From Bacillus sp. 1780r2a1 (GTDB lineage: Bacteria > Bacillota > Bacilli > Bacillales > Bacillaceae_H): DNA of 64,000 nt. Position numbers and translations under genes: made by a program. The DNA lies in contig CP099863.1 in assembly GCA_024134725.1 (NCBI GenBank), positions 2,599,501 through 2,663,500 of the forward strand, read 5' to 3'. Each line of letters begins with the position of its first letter. Position 1 is the first letter of the stretch. Positions 7,900 to 15,795 of the stretch are shown one piece after another. The notes beneath the pieces are model-generated. The model did not search any database, was not told the DNA's origin, and saw nothing but the letters and a program-made list of their open reading frames with translations.

Positions 7900-8208
7900 T
7901 TAATGGTTAAAGTGATCTGCTAAAATCCAAAGCGTACCAACAACAATACATAGTGCAATAAAGAAGCTATAAAGCATATTTGCAACTTGTACCTTGCCGT
8001 TTTCACTTTCAGTCATGTGCATGAACATTACAAGCTGCATAGCTGCTTGTAAGAACGCAAGAATTGAGATTAGTGTCATCGTTACGCCTCTTGATAAGTC
8101 AGCTAACATAACTAATCCAAGCGCTGCAAACGTTAGTGCTAAAGAAAGGATAAGCCCCATTACATGACTAAGCGGAAATCCTGCTTTTTGGCCTTGTTTG
8201 TTTTCCAT
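7900..8208 (-). CDS. qoxD: Cytochrome aa3 quinol oxidase subunit IV
   Basis: A 102-residue three-helix membrane protein that stabilises the oxidase core. The pattern FPLSHVMGLILSLALTF followed by LAFLQAAMQLVMFMHM is characteristic of subunit IV (CtaF/QoxD). It is the last gene of qoxABCD, three bases after qoxC, and ends at a shared terminator. QoxD rather than CtaF is chosen because the operon encodes a quinol-type subunit II. Confidence 0.94.
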   Translation of the reverse strand: MENKQGQKAGFPLSHVMGLILSLALTFAALGLVMLADLSRGVTMTLISILAFLQAAMQLVMFMHMTESENGKVQVANMLYSFFIALCIVVGTLWILADHFNH

Positions 8209-8211
8209 GTC

Positions 8212-8820
8212 TTATCCCACCAATCCGTTCAAGTATACATACGTAAAGATGAAAATCCATACTACGTCAAGGAAATGCCAGTATAAACCGATAATAAATA
8301 CTTTTCTTGCTGTAACAGGCGTTAAGCCGCGCTTTACTAACTGGATAATAAGTAAAATTGCCCAACCAATACCCATCGTTACGTGAAGTCCATGTGTTCC
8401 TAACAGCGCAAAGAATGAAGACAAGAATGCACTAGTTTGCATTGTTGCACCTTCGTGTGCTGCGTAAAGAATGAACTCTTCAATTTCATAGTACAAGAAT
8501 CCTGCACCTAGTAATAGCGTAATAACAAGCCAAGTGATTAAACCTTTTAAGTTATTGTTACGCATATGCCAGACAACGATTCCCATTGTGAAGCTACTTA
8601 CCAATAGTAAAACCGTTTGAATCATAAATGTTTCAACAACGTATAAATCTTGTGGTCCAGGGCCTCCAGCTGTACGAGTGTGATACGTTAAATACGTGAC
8701 AAACAGCGTAGAGAACAGTGCAATTTCCGCACCCAAGAAAATCCAGAAGCCGAGAATATTCATTCGGCCCTGGTGATCTTGATACTCGAGTGGTAAAGAT
8801 TTATCTAAATGTCCACCCAT
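8212..8820 (-). CDS. qoxC: Cytochrome aa3 quinol oxidase subunit III
   Basis: A 202-residue protein with five helices of the heme-copper oxidase subunit III family. Typical elements are FWIFLGAEIALFSTLFVTYL at the first helix, the Glu-rich EIEEF segment, and GTHGLHVTMGIGWA with the conserved histidine. Its ATG overlaps the qoxB stop codon by one base (TAATG), showing translational coupling. It forms part of the terminal oxidase that reduces oxygen to water using menaquinol. Confidence 0.96.
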   Translation of the reverse strand: MGGHLDKSLPLEYQDHQGRMNILGFWIFLGAEIALFSTLFVTYLTYHTRTAGGPGPQDLYVVETFMIQTVLLLVSSFTMGIVVWHMRNNNLKGLITWLVITLLLGAGFLYYEIEEFILYAAHEGATMQTSAFLSSFFALLGTHGLHVTMGIGWAILLIIQLVKRGLTPVTARKVFIIGLYWHFLDVVWIFIFTYVYLNGLVG

Positions 8821-10763
8821 TATTTGTCACCCCCTGTAATACCTTCTGTTTGTTTAATTTCATCTACCGGAACATAGAAGCCTTCATCATAGTCAAATGA
8901 ACGTGCAACTAGACAAGCTAAAATTCCGATTAATCCGAAGATAGCCATTGGCATCCATTCAAAGACAAGTCCAAATCCACCGATGAACCAGAATACACCT
9001 GAAATGAATGGGATACCTGAGTTGCTTGGTAAGTGAATTGGTTTAATGTCTTCTTCTTTAATTTCTGTTTCTCCGCGTTTTTTCATGTGCCAGAACTCAT
9101 CCATTTCTTTCACATGTGGAACTACCGCAAAGTTATAGTGTTGAACTGGTGATTTAGTCCACCATTCAAGCGTACGTCCATCCCATGGGTCGTTTGCAGT
9201 GTCGCGTTTGTTTTTCCAAGCGCTCCAAAGTAAATTTACAACCAATACGATAAAACCTGCACCCATTAAGAAAGCACCGATTGTTGAAATTAAGTTTAAT
9301 GTTCCCCAACCTAATGTTTCTGAATAAGTTTGCATACGACGAGTCATACCATCTAGACCTAGGAAATATTGTGGGAAGAAACATACGTTAAATCCAACAA
9401 CGAAGATCCAGAAAGAGATTTTTCCTAGTTTTTCGTTCAACGTGTGACCGAAAATCTTTGGATACCAGTAGTATAATCCAGCGAAACATGCAAATACTGT
9501 TCCTGAGATTAATACGTAGTGGAAGTGAGCTACTAGGAAGTAACTATTATGATACTGATAGTCAGCTGAAGCCATTGCAAGCATTACCCCAGTTACCCCA
9601 CCGATAACGAAGTTCGGGATAAATGCTAATGACCATAGCATAGATGTTGTAAATTTAATACGGCCTTTATACATCGTAAAGAGCCAGTTAAATATTTTAA
9701 CCCCGGTTGGAACGGCGATTAACATCGTTGTAATCGAGAAGAACGAGTTAACAGCTGGTGCGTTACCCATTGTAAAGAAGTGGTGAACCCATACAATGTA
9801 ACTTAAGAACGCGATACCAACCATTGAGATAACCATCGCTTTATAACCGAATAGGTTTTTACGAGAATGTGTACTAATGATTTCAGAGAAAATACCGAAT
9901 GCTGGTAAAATTACAATATATACCTCAGGGTGTCCCCAAATCCAGAATAGGTTTGCCCACATCATTGGGAGACCGCCGTTGGCAACGGTAAAGAATGCTG
10001 TGCCAAATACACGATCAAGCGTCATTAACGCAAGCGCTACTGTTAATACAGGGAACGCAAAGATAATGATAATTGACGTAATTAAAATTGACCAAGTAAA
10101 CATTGGCATTTTCATTAACGTCATGCCTGGTGCACGCATTTTTAAAATTGTAACTAAGAAGTTAATACCTGTCATTAGCGTACCAACACCGGCAATCTGA
10201 ATAGCAATTGCGTAATAGTTGTTCGCTATACTTTCACTAAATTCTTTTCCGGCCAGTGGAAAATACGATGTCCAACCGGCATCTGGAGCTCCTCCAATAA
10301 CGAAAGAGATGTTAAATAACATAGCTCCCATAAAGAATGTCCAGAAACTTACTGCATTTAAGAACGGATATGCTACGTCACGCGCTCCAATTTGAAGCGG
10401 AACCACAACGTTCATTAAACCAATCAAGAATGGCATTGCCATGAATAGAATCATGATAACACCATGAGCTGTAAATACACCGTTATAGTGATGCGGGTTC
10501 AGGATATTCATATCCGGGAACGCTAACTGCATACGCATCATAAGTCCGTCTACACCGCCACGGAAAAGCATTAAGACGGCTGCAAGAATATACATTACAC
10601 CAAGTTTTTTATGGTCTACTGTTGTTAACCATTCTGTCCATAACCATTTCCATTTTTTGAAATATGTTAAGACAAAAATGATACCGATGGTTGTCAAGAC
10701 AATCGCTGCGTCAGCTGCATAAATGACGGGATCGCCAGTGACAAAGAATTCATCTAGCTTCAT
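8820..10763 (-). CDS. qoxB: Cytochrome aa3 quinol oxidase subunit I
   Basis: A 647-residue, about 14-helix catalytic subunit. Heme a and the heme a3/CuB centre ligands are visible: the His in [20 protein letters not shown] (His and the Tyr cross-linked to it), the VHHFF pair, and [11 protein letters not shown]. It accepts electrons from QoxA-bound quinol, reduces oxygen and pumps protons. ATG at 10763 is chosen because GGGGGAAG precedes it; an in-frame TTG five codons upstream is unlikely. It lies between qoxA and qoxC in the standard order. Confidence 0.97.
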   Translation of the reverse strand: MKLDEFFVTGDPVIYAADAAIVLTTIGIIFVLTYFKKWKWLWTEWLTTVDHKKLGVMYILAAVLMLFRGGVDGLMMRMQLAFPDMNILNPHHYNGVFTAHGVIMILFMAMPFLIGLMNVVVPLQIGARDVAYPFLNAVSFWTFFMGAMLFNISFVIGGAPDAGWTSYFPLAGKEFSESIANNYYAIAIQIAGVGTLMTGINFLVTILKMRAPGMTLMKMPMFTWSILITSIIIIFAFPVLTVALALMTLDRVFGTAFFTVANGGLPMMWANLFWIWGHPEVYIVILPAFGIFSEIISTHSRKNLFGYKAMVISMVGIAFLSYIVWVHHFFTMGNAPAVNSFFSITTMLIAVPTGVKIFNWLFTMYKGRIKFTTSMLWSLAFIPNFVIGGVTGVMLAMASADYQYHNSYFLVAHFHYVLISGTVFACFAGLYYWYPKIFGHTLNEKLGKISFWIFVVGFNVCFFPQYFLGLDGMTRRMQTYSETLGWGTLNLISTIGAFLMGAGFIVLVVNLLWSAWKNKRDTANDPWDGRTLEWWTKSPVQHYNFAVVPHVKEMDEFWHMKKRGETEIKEEDIKPIHLPSNSGIPFISGVFWFIGGFGLVFEWMPMAIFGLIGILACLVARSFDYDEGFYVPVDEIKQTEGITGGDK

Positions 10764-10801
10764 TATGTCTTCCCCCAATCGTACGTTTATTTAGGCCCTT
10801 A

Positions 10802-11773
10802 TTAATGACCTGCATGTTCATCATGACCTTCATGCTCGTCATGGCTTTCTTTTTTGCTATCGTCGCTTCCATGGTTATGATTTCCATGTCCCATGTTCAT
10901 ACCGCGCTCGTCTACTTTACCAGGGATGTATGCATCTTTCGCATGGTTAACCCACTCTAAGTGTGTACCGTTAAACGTCATACGACCTACTACACCTGGT
11001 TCAATAATTTCATCATACTTCTCTTCAGTTAATGGCTTAGCTGTTGCTTTAACTTCGTCAACCCACTCTTCATAGTCTTCATGAGTTTGGGCTAACACTT
11101 CAAATTCCATATCTGTAAAGTGTTCACCTGAGAAGTTAGCACTTCGTCCGATATAAGAACCTGGGTTATCTGCTTGAAGGTATAAATCCATTGCCATGTT
11201 GTTCATTGAATACTTCTGTCCACCAAGCTCCGGTACCCAGAATGAGTTCATTGAACCTTGAGACGTCAATTCGAAACGAACTGGACGATCTTCTGGAATG
11301 TTTACATAGTTAACTGTTTCAATGTTTTCTTCCGGATAACTGAAAATCCATTTCCAGTTTGCTGAAGTAACATGAATTGTTAACGGTTCTTCAATTTTTG
11401 TTTGCTCATTTTTTGGTGGTTCTTCAAGAGCATAAATCGATTTTACAGTTGGGATTGCTAAAAGAATTAAGATAATAATCGGGAACGCAGTCCAGATAAT
11501 CTCCATCTTTAAGTTACCCTCTTGCTCTGGTGGCTCATAGTCCATGTTGTCAGGTCTTTCACGATATTTAATAAGTACATAAGCAAAGATTGCAAATACT
11601 ACTACGACCACAATCGCCATCATCCAAAGCGACCAAACAATAAGGTCAGCTTGTTCTTTAGCGACAGGACCTTGAGGATTCAAAACGGCTAATTCTGAAC
11701 AGCCGCTCAAGAAAAATACTGAAAGTGCAGAGAATAAACCTGCTAGCTTCCAAAATCCTTTTTTTGGTTTCAC
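10802..11773 (-). CDS. qoxA: Cytochrome aa3 quinol oxidase subunit II, lipoprotein with His-rich tail
   Basis: A 323-residue lipoprotein: signal peptide ends in LSGC with lipidated Cys25, then two helices and a cupredoxin-like domain. The CuA Cys-X3-Cys ligands of cytochrome c oxidases are absent (the region reads SANFSGEHFTDMEF), so this is the quinol type. The start is GTG with an AGAAAGGAG site. The last 28 residues are extremely rich in His, Asp and Glu (HGNHNHG, HDEHEGHDEHAGH), a likely metal-binding extension outside the core domain. First gene of qoxABCD. Confidence 0.96.
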   Translation of the reverse strand: MKPKKGFWKLAGLFSALSVFFLSGCSELAVLNPQGPVAKEQADLIVWSLWMMAIVVVVVFAIFAYVLIKYRERPDNMDYEPPEQEGNLKMEIIWTAFPIIILILLAIPTVKSIYALEEPPKNEQTKIEEPLTIHVTSANWKWIFSYPEENIETVNYVNIPEDRPVRFELTSQGSMNSFWVPELGGQKYSMNNMAMDLYLQADNPGSYIGRSANFSGEHFTDMEFEVLAQTHEDYEEWVDEVKATAKPLTEEKYDEIIEPGVVGRMTFNGTHLEWVNHAKDAYIPGKVDERGMNMGHGNHNHGSDDSKKESHDEHEGHDEHAGH

Positions 11774-12334
11774 TAAAAACTCTCCTTTCTAACAACTCAT
11801 GATGCGAAGCCTCTACATTAGATCATCTCTAAAACTTTCTATCTAGTTAACTATAGAAAGCTTTAATACAAAATCTCTTTAAACTCATGTCATACATCAA
11901 CCATTACTATTGTAATACAAAGTGACAATTTTTTCGTCACTTTTTGTCGATTTTCTTATTTTGAAAATATTCTAAAATAGTGTAAAAACATGAGGTCAAA
12001 GAACACTTCAATCCTTGCGATATTTTAGCATATATTCGACAAGGAATAAATGTAAATAAAAGGATGAATGTTGCATTTTCTTACCGAAACTTACCTTTTT
12101 GAAGGTAATTCATGTAATGTAAACGCAATCACCCTTGATACAAAAGGGGTTTCAACTATTATTGAATATTTTGTGACAAAATTCATACAGAAATGTGTCA
12201 ATCACTATTCAAGTTTATTAGGTTTGATGACCGCCCATTTACAGTATATTACACATTAAATACTTTTGTTATATACTTCACAAAAAGTTCAAAAATTGAC
12301 ATGTATGTTGTCTACACAATAAAGAAGCTGCGCA
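11774..12334. other. qox promoter region with two inverted repeats and a hairpin
   Basis: About 560 bases without a gene. Seen here: an imperfect palindrome CTTTCTATCTAGTT/AACTATAGAAAG at 11835-11860; a perfect 8-base inverted repeat AAAGTGAC...GTCACTTT with a 9-base spacer at 11919-11943, next to TACAAT on the minus strand; and a TTACCTT/AAGGTAA hairpin at 12091-12108. The first two are placed where operators of the qox operon would be. No single sigma-A promoter is clearly better than the others. Confidence 0.45.
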
Positions 12335-12350
12335 TTATTCGCGCAGCTCT
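12329..12350 (-). terminator. Terminator overlapping a stop codon
   Basis: GCTGCGC and GCGCAGC pair around a loop that contains the TAA stop of the gene at 12335-12913; a TTCTTT run follows on the minus strand. The last codons of the gene form the 5' arm. Confidence 0.75.
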
Positions 12351-12913
12351 TGATCCATATATTCTTTAATAGTTATGTCATCTCCTGACTTATTCAATAG
12401 GATAAGATCCGCTGGAAATGGCTTTTTAACGTATTTTGGCACAGGTTGATATGAAATAAAATATTCTCCTCTGGGAACTTTAATATCAAACGTGTAATTT
12501 TCATTTACAAGCGAGGCCTTCACTCGATGTATCTGTTTGCTTGGATTCTTCCCTAAAAATAGCGCATACGTTCCTTTGCTTGTATGTATGTCATCATATT
12601 CAACAAGATTGTTCATTTTTGTCATCACTTCAATTCGTAACCTTTTGCTCCATCCTTCTTTTAAAATGGCCATTCCTTCTCCGTTACCAGGAATAGTGAA
12701 GAGCGCAACATATGTGTCCGAACCGCTAATTTTTTGAATTTCTCGAATGTCAAGCTTTTTGGAACCGTTAATGTCCCCCATCCCTTTCCATTTTCTTATA
12801 TGTTCTTCAACATCCTTAGCGCTGCTTTGAATTGGATATCTAAAAAATTCAATACCTCCCACAACAACACCTATAAGAATGATTAGAAATAAGAATCGCT
12901 TAAACTTTCGAAT
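12335..12913 (-). CDS. Hypothetical membrane-anchored protein with probable ATT start
   Basis: The 193-residue reading starts at ATT (12911-12913) and gives (M)RKFKRFLFLIILIGVVVGG, a basic start plus one transmembrane helix, followed by an extracellular beta-rich domain. No ATG, GTG or TTG exists in frame until a GTG inside the helix at 12862, which has no ribosome binding site. AAAGGAG lies 11 bases before ATT. So either ATT is used as a rare start, as in infC, or an ATG was mutated and the gene is impaired. No family recognised. It is a single gene with its own terminator. Confidence 0.6.
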   Translation of the reverse strand: MRKFKRFLFLIILIGVVVGGIEFFRYPIQSSAKDVEEHIRKWKGMGDINGSKKLDIREIQKISGSDTYVALFTIPGNGEGMAILKEGWSKRLRIEVMTKMNNLVEYDDIHTSKGTYALFLGKNPSKQIHRVKASLVNENYTFDIKVPRGEYFISYQPVPKYVKKPFPADLILLNKSGDDITIKEYMDQELRE

Positions 12914-12984
12914 TGGTCTTCACGCTCCTTTCCATTTAATGAGTGACGTTAAAAAATAACATGTACGAATTATGCATGAAAATC

Positions 12985-13020
12985 AAAAAAAAAGCTATCA
13001 GACTTTCGTCAGATAACTTT
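12985..13020 (-). terminator. Terminator after the CsoR/CstR-type gene
   Basis: AGTTATCTGAC and GTCTGATAGCT pair around GAAA, followed by nine T on the minus strand. It ends the rhodanese/regulator operon. Confidence 0.85.
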
Positions 13021-13025
13021 TCTAC

Positions 13026-13286
13026 TCATCGACTTTTTACTAATAAAGCGATTGCTTCTTCTACGACTTTTGCAGTCTCTTCTCCAGCTTGCTGTCTTTC
13101 AACAATACATTGTTCTAAGTTCAGCGCAACAATCTGAGCAATTGTTCGGTCGACTGCGCTTCGAACAGCTGATAATTGTGTTACAACGTCCTTACAATCT
13201 TTATCTTCTTCCATCATACGCAGCACGCCTCGCACTTGACCTTCAACCCGCTTTAACCGATTTTTAGTCTGGTCAGTATAATTCAC
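13026..13286 (-). CDS. CsoR/RcnR-family sensor repressor, CstR-like (persulfide type)
   Basis: An 86-residue all-helical DUF156 repressor. NRLKRVEGQVRGVLRMMEE and the D-C31-KDVVTQLSAVRSAVD segment define the family. Cys31 and Cys60 are present, but the copper-ligand His four residues before the second Cys is Asn56 (LNLEQC). This C-N-C pattern fits CstR, which senses persulfides through a Cys31/Cys60 pair, rather than copper-sensing CsoR (C-H-C). It follows a rhodanese-like gene by 37 bases, which supports a sulfur-stress role. The family is certain; CstR function is inference. Confidence 0.85.
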   Translation of the reverse strand: MNYTDQTKNRLKRVEGQVRGVLRMMEEDKDCKDVVTQLSAVRSAVDRTIAQIVALNLEQCIVERQQAGEETAKVVEEAIALLVKSR

Positions 13287-13323
13287 GCAGTATCCCTCCT
13301 ATACTTTGTGCGTTACTAATGAC

Positions 13324-13668
13324 TTAGCCTTCACATGCACAGCAATATCCCTTCACTTGATAACCATACTTTTGCAACTTACGAATGCTTAAGTTTCTTG
13401 CAATTGTATCGGGTACAATAACCACTACTTGTTTTGATGGAATTTCAACATGCTGCCTTTCCAAATACGGTAGTGGAATGTGTATGGCTTTCTGACAAGG
13501 TTTATGTTTCATTTCATGAAAATGCCGAACATCTACAACTGCAATTTCCGTAGTCTCACAGTCGAGCGTAGAAAGCTTCTTAATTCCATGAACGGGCACA
13601 TGACGATTATATAAACTAAACATAATGGCACAACAAACTAAGCTTACACCAATATAAAGTAGTATCAT
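13324..13668 (-). CDS. Membrane-anchored degenerate rhodanese-like protein with C-terminal Cys cluster
   Basis: A 114-residue protein: an N-terminal helix (residues 1-20, with a CC pair inside), then a short rhodanese fold (VDVRHFHEMKHKP, AIHIPLPYLE). At the place of the catalytic loop it reads VVVIVPDTIARNLS, so the persulfide-forming Cys of active rhodaneses is absent. The C terminus carries CCACEG (Cys109, 110, 112), which could take over thiol chemistry or bind metal. It is first in an operon with a CstR-like sensor. Sulfur relay is inferred from context only. Confidence 0.75.
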   Translation of the reverse strand: MILLYIGVSLVCCAIMFSLYNRHVPVHGIKKLSTLDCETTEIAVVDVRHFHEMKHKPCQKAIHIPLPYLERQHVEIPSKQVVVIVPDTIARNLSIRKLQKYGYQVKGYCCACEG

Positions 13669-13839
13669 TGTATCCTCCCCGACGTAACTTCATACCCATA
13701 TTAGTATCATCATAGCTGTCCTTTAGAACATACGTCAATAAAAAAGTTTCTTCATAGATATAGTTTTAATATAGAAAAGACGTGAAGAAAAAATAAATTA
13801 GCTTTTATCTAAATCACCATCTGTTAAAATTAAATTTTT

Positions 13840-14193
13840 TCAAAGAGCACCGACTAAGATTCCTATAAATGCTAATACAATACCTCCAATATAACTAAAC
13901 GCCAAATAAGGAAATAAGACGGTATGCATTTTCTTTTCATGAAGGTGTATATTTTCCAGTTTAAACGTCGAAAATGTTGTAAATGCTCCCATAAACCCAA
14001 CTCCCAAAAAAGAATACAGCCCAGACCCTACTCCTTTTCCAACAAGGATTCCAAGTAGAAATGAACCGACTAAATTGACACATAAAGTACCAACTGGAAA
14101 ACCTGTAGTCGATTTTTGATTCATCCACGTACTTAGTACATACCGAGCTATCGCCCCTAAAAAACCTCCCAAAGCAATGAGTAAAGCCGTCAT
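13840..14193 (-). CDS. crcB: Fluoride exporter FluC/CrcB, second subunit
   Basis: A 117-residue, four-helix membrane protein of the Fluc fluoride-channel family. Diagnostic elements are GGFLGAIARY, GTLCVNLVGSFLLG with the pore Asn, and FMGAFTTFSTFKLE with the phenylalanine-box. Its ATG overlaps the stop of the upstream crcB paralogue by four bases (ATGA), so the two subunits are made together; such pairs act as heterodimers. Controlled by the fluoride riboswitch at 14625-14702. Confidence 0.95.
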   Translation of the reverse strand: MTALLIALGGFLGAIARYVLSTWMNQKSTTGFPVGTLCVNLVGSFLLGILVGKGVGSGLYSFLGVGFMGAFTTFSTFKLENIHLHEKKMHTVLFPYLAFSYIGGIVLAFIGILVGAL

Positions 14194-14597
14194 AGAAGCT
14201 GTTCTCCTTTCTTTTTCAATTTATTTGCTGAACGGTTTCCTACTTGGTAACCAAACCAAGACATCAGTAAACCACCAAATAAACTAAGTCCTACATAAAG
14301 AAAAGCCAACAGCAAAGTATCATTCTGTATTAAAGTAACCGTTTCAACGCTAAAGGTAGAGAATGTCGTGAAAGATCCCACGATTCCTGTACCAATACCT
14401 GCTAAAACGGCAGGAGGAAATGCGTTCATTTTAATCATTCGATATGTAAACCACCCTAAAATAAAGCAGCCAATTAGGTTCGTTATTAACGTTCCTAATG
14501 GAAAAGTGTATGCCCACCATGAGTGTGTAAATACACCCAGATAATAACGAAGCAGGCTTCCAAAAATTCCTCCTATACCTACTAATAAATAGTTCAT
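14190..14597 (-). CDS. crcB: Fluoride exporter FluC/CrcB, first subunit
   Basis: A 135-residue Fluc-family channel subunit: GIGGIFGSLLRYYLG, GTLITNLIGCFILG and VGSFTTFSTFSVE are the family's three motifs. ATG at 14597 is chosen because AGAGGTGAAG precedes it; the reading frame also extends upstream to 14627 into the riboswitch terminator, which is not a plausible start. It exports fluoride from the cytosol. The partner subunit overlaps its stop codon. Confidence 0.95.
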   Translation of the reverse strand: MNYLLVGIGGIFGSLLRYYLGVFTHSWWAYTFPLGTLITNLIGCFILGWFTYRMIKMNAFPPAVLAGIGTGIVGSFTTFSTFSVETVTLIQNDTLLLAFLYVGLSLFGGLLMSWFGYQVGNRSANKLKKKGEQLL

Positions 14598-14624
14598 CTT
14601 CTTCACCTCTTCCTTAATTATGAA

Positions 14625-14702
14625 CAAAAAAATAAACTCCTACCCTGTATATGGGTAGGAGTCATTAGCTCTGCAGCAGTTTTGGCGAACTCCATCGCCT
14701 TT
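14625..14702 (-). ncRNA. Fluoride riboswitch (crcB motif) with terminator
   Basis: On the minus strand GGCGATGGAGTTCGCC is followed by a short stem region with CTGCTGCAGAGC, then TAATGACTCCTACCC. This is the conserved crcB-motif core, including the GGCGATGG...GCC stem and the pseudoknot-forming GCTAATGA. The ACTCCTACCC segment pairs perfectly with GGGTAGGAGT (14636-14662), followed by TTTATTTTTTT, forming the expression-platform terminator. Fluoride binding should prevent terminator formation and turn on the two crcB genes that begin 28 bases later. Confidence 0.95.
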
Positions 14703-14908
14703 TATTTTCCATCCTACATTCATTTTTGCAAAATCCACTTCATTTATAAAGAGCTAACCATGGAAACCCAAAGAAAGTAACGGTTTCAATCTGCAACGCA
14801 AGGTTGGGTTGAGAAGTCTTATGATTTTAGAATCACTATGTAGTACATTTAAATGCCTGTATATTTAAAATAAAGTAAAAGGTATTATTATTCTTTCAGT
14901 TGCTCTTT

Positions 14909-15157
14909 TTACATCTCTCGTACCCAAAAGTTAATTTTGTTTGTTAGTTGCTCCGCTACCTCTCCGCTAACTCTAGAAGCTAACGATGCCCGTAGTCGGT
15001 CTTTGCACTCTTGAATTTCTTCTTCATAAGGGATAATGGTTGACCATTCCACATCTGGAATTGCAATTAGCGTTTGTTCTTCTTTTTTATTTTCATGAAC
15101 AAATACATTTTCAATGACTTTTTCGTCTATGCGAATATGTGCTTTACGAATTTTCAT
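14909..15157 (-). CDS. Small YueH-like protein
   Basis: An 82-residue soluble protein. The pattern MKIRKAHIRIDEK, HENKKEEQTLIAIPDVEWS and the ending NKINFWVREM resemble the YueH-like family of small Bacillus proteins with no known function; the resemblance is from memory. It is a single gene with a GAGGTG site. No catalytic or membrane feature is visible. Confidence 0.65.
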   Translation of the reverse strand: MKIRKAHIRIDEKVIENVFVHENKKEEQTLIAIPDVEWSTIIPYEEEIQECKDRLRASLASRVSGEVAEQLTNKINFWVREM

Positions 15158-15333
15158 CTACTTATCACCTCTATATAAGCTTTATGTGTATCATACGACA
15201 CACATAAAGAAACATCAATGCGCATTAGCTTCTTTTTCAATGTTAAAGGGTTTAAAAACAGGGTATAGAATACTAGTTAAAGAGAAAGTAATGTTTCATA
15301 TTTTAAATCTTTGTGAATATCTTGCAATGTTTA

Positions 15334-15361
15334 TTGTATATATGCATTTTTTTGGTATGAT
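15334..15361 (+). promoter_or_regulatory. Sigma-A-like promoter of the 43-residue gene
   Basis: TTGTAT (15334-15339) and TATGAT (15356-15361) are separated by 16 bases and lie about 45 bases before the small gene at 15407. Confidence 0.5.
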
Positions 15362-15406
15362 GAGTATATTGAGATGTACCTAACTAAATGGAGGTTGAGG
15401 TAAACA

Positions 15407-15538
15407 ATGGATCGTTCCCCAAAAGAAAAACGTCAAAAGCGCAAACAGTTCGTTGAGCGTTTAAAACTAAAAGGGATAAAAATTGAGCTTACAAAGCCTC
15501 GTTCTCATTTTTCAACCCTTTCATTACTAAAGCCTTAA
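15407..15538 (+). CDS. Small, very basic protein of 43 residues
   Basis: ATG at 15407 follows AATGGAGGTTGAGG, an excellent ribosome binding site, and a promoter-like pair. The product begins MDRSPKEKRQKRKQFVERLK and is strongly positive, with 15 Lys/Arg residues, ending in SLLKP. The basic start suggests nucleic-acid or ribosome contact, but there is no known match. It stands alone and is too short for ordinary gene finders, so it may be unannotated. A terminator lies about 90 bases downstream. Confidence 0.6.
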   Translation: MDRSPKEKRQKRKQFVERLKLKGIKIELTKPRSHFSTLSLLKP

Positions 15539-15628
15539 AACGTAACGGTAACGAATATCACTACATACGCTCTTTTTCTCCCCTTTTTTAGCTACCTTAA
15601 ATAGAGAGCGGTAACATTTACGAATAAA

Positions 15629-15672
15629 GACAGCTCACCTCTTTTTTAATAGAAAAGAGGTGAGCTGTTTTT
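15629..15672. terminator. Terminator after the 43-residue gene
   Basis: ACAGCTCACCTCTTTT pairs with AAAAGAGGTGAGCTGT around a short loop and is followed by TTTTTTT on the plus strand. Confidence 0.85.
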
Positions 15673-15795
15673 TTAATACATTAACTTCCCGTGCGTAAGT
15701 TATTTTTTTCCATATAAAAACTTTAATATCTAGTATTGTAAAAATATTACTCATAAATTATAATCTTCTAGACTACATAAAAAGGAGAATACGAG

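Noticed and set aside
9877-10200. 107-codon open frame antisense to qoxB
   Set aside because: It lies inside a well supported gene on the other strand, has no start signals and reads as the complement of membrane helices.
12068-12259. 63-codon frame upstream of the qox operon
   Set aside because: No ribosome binding site and lies in a control region; reads as random low-complexity sequence.
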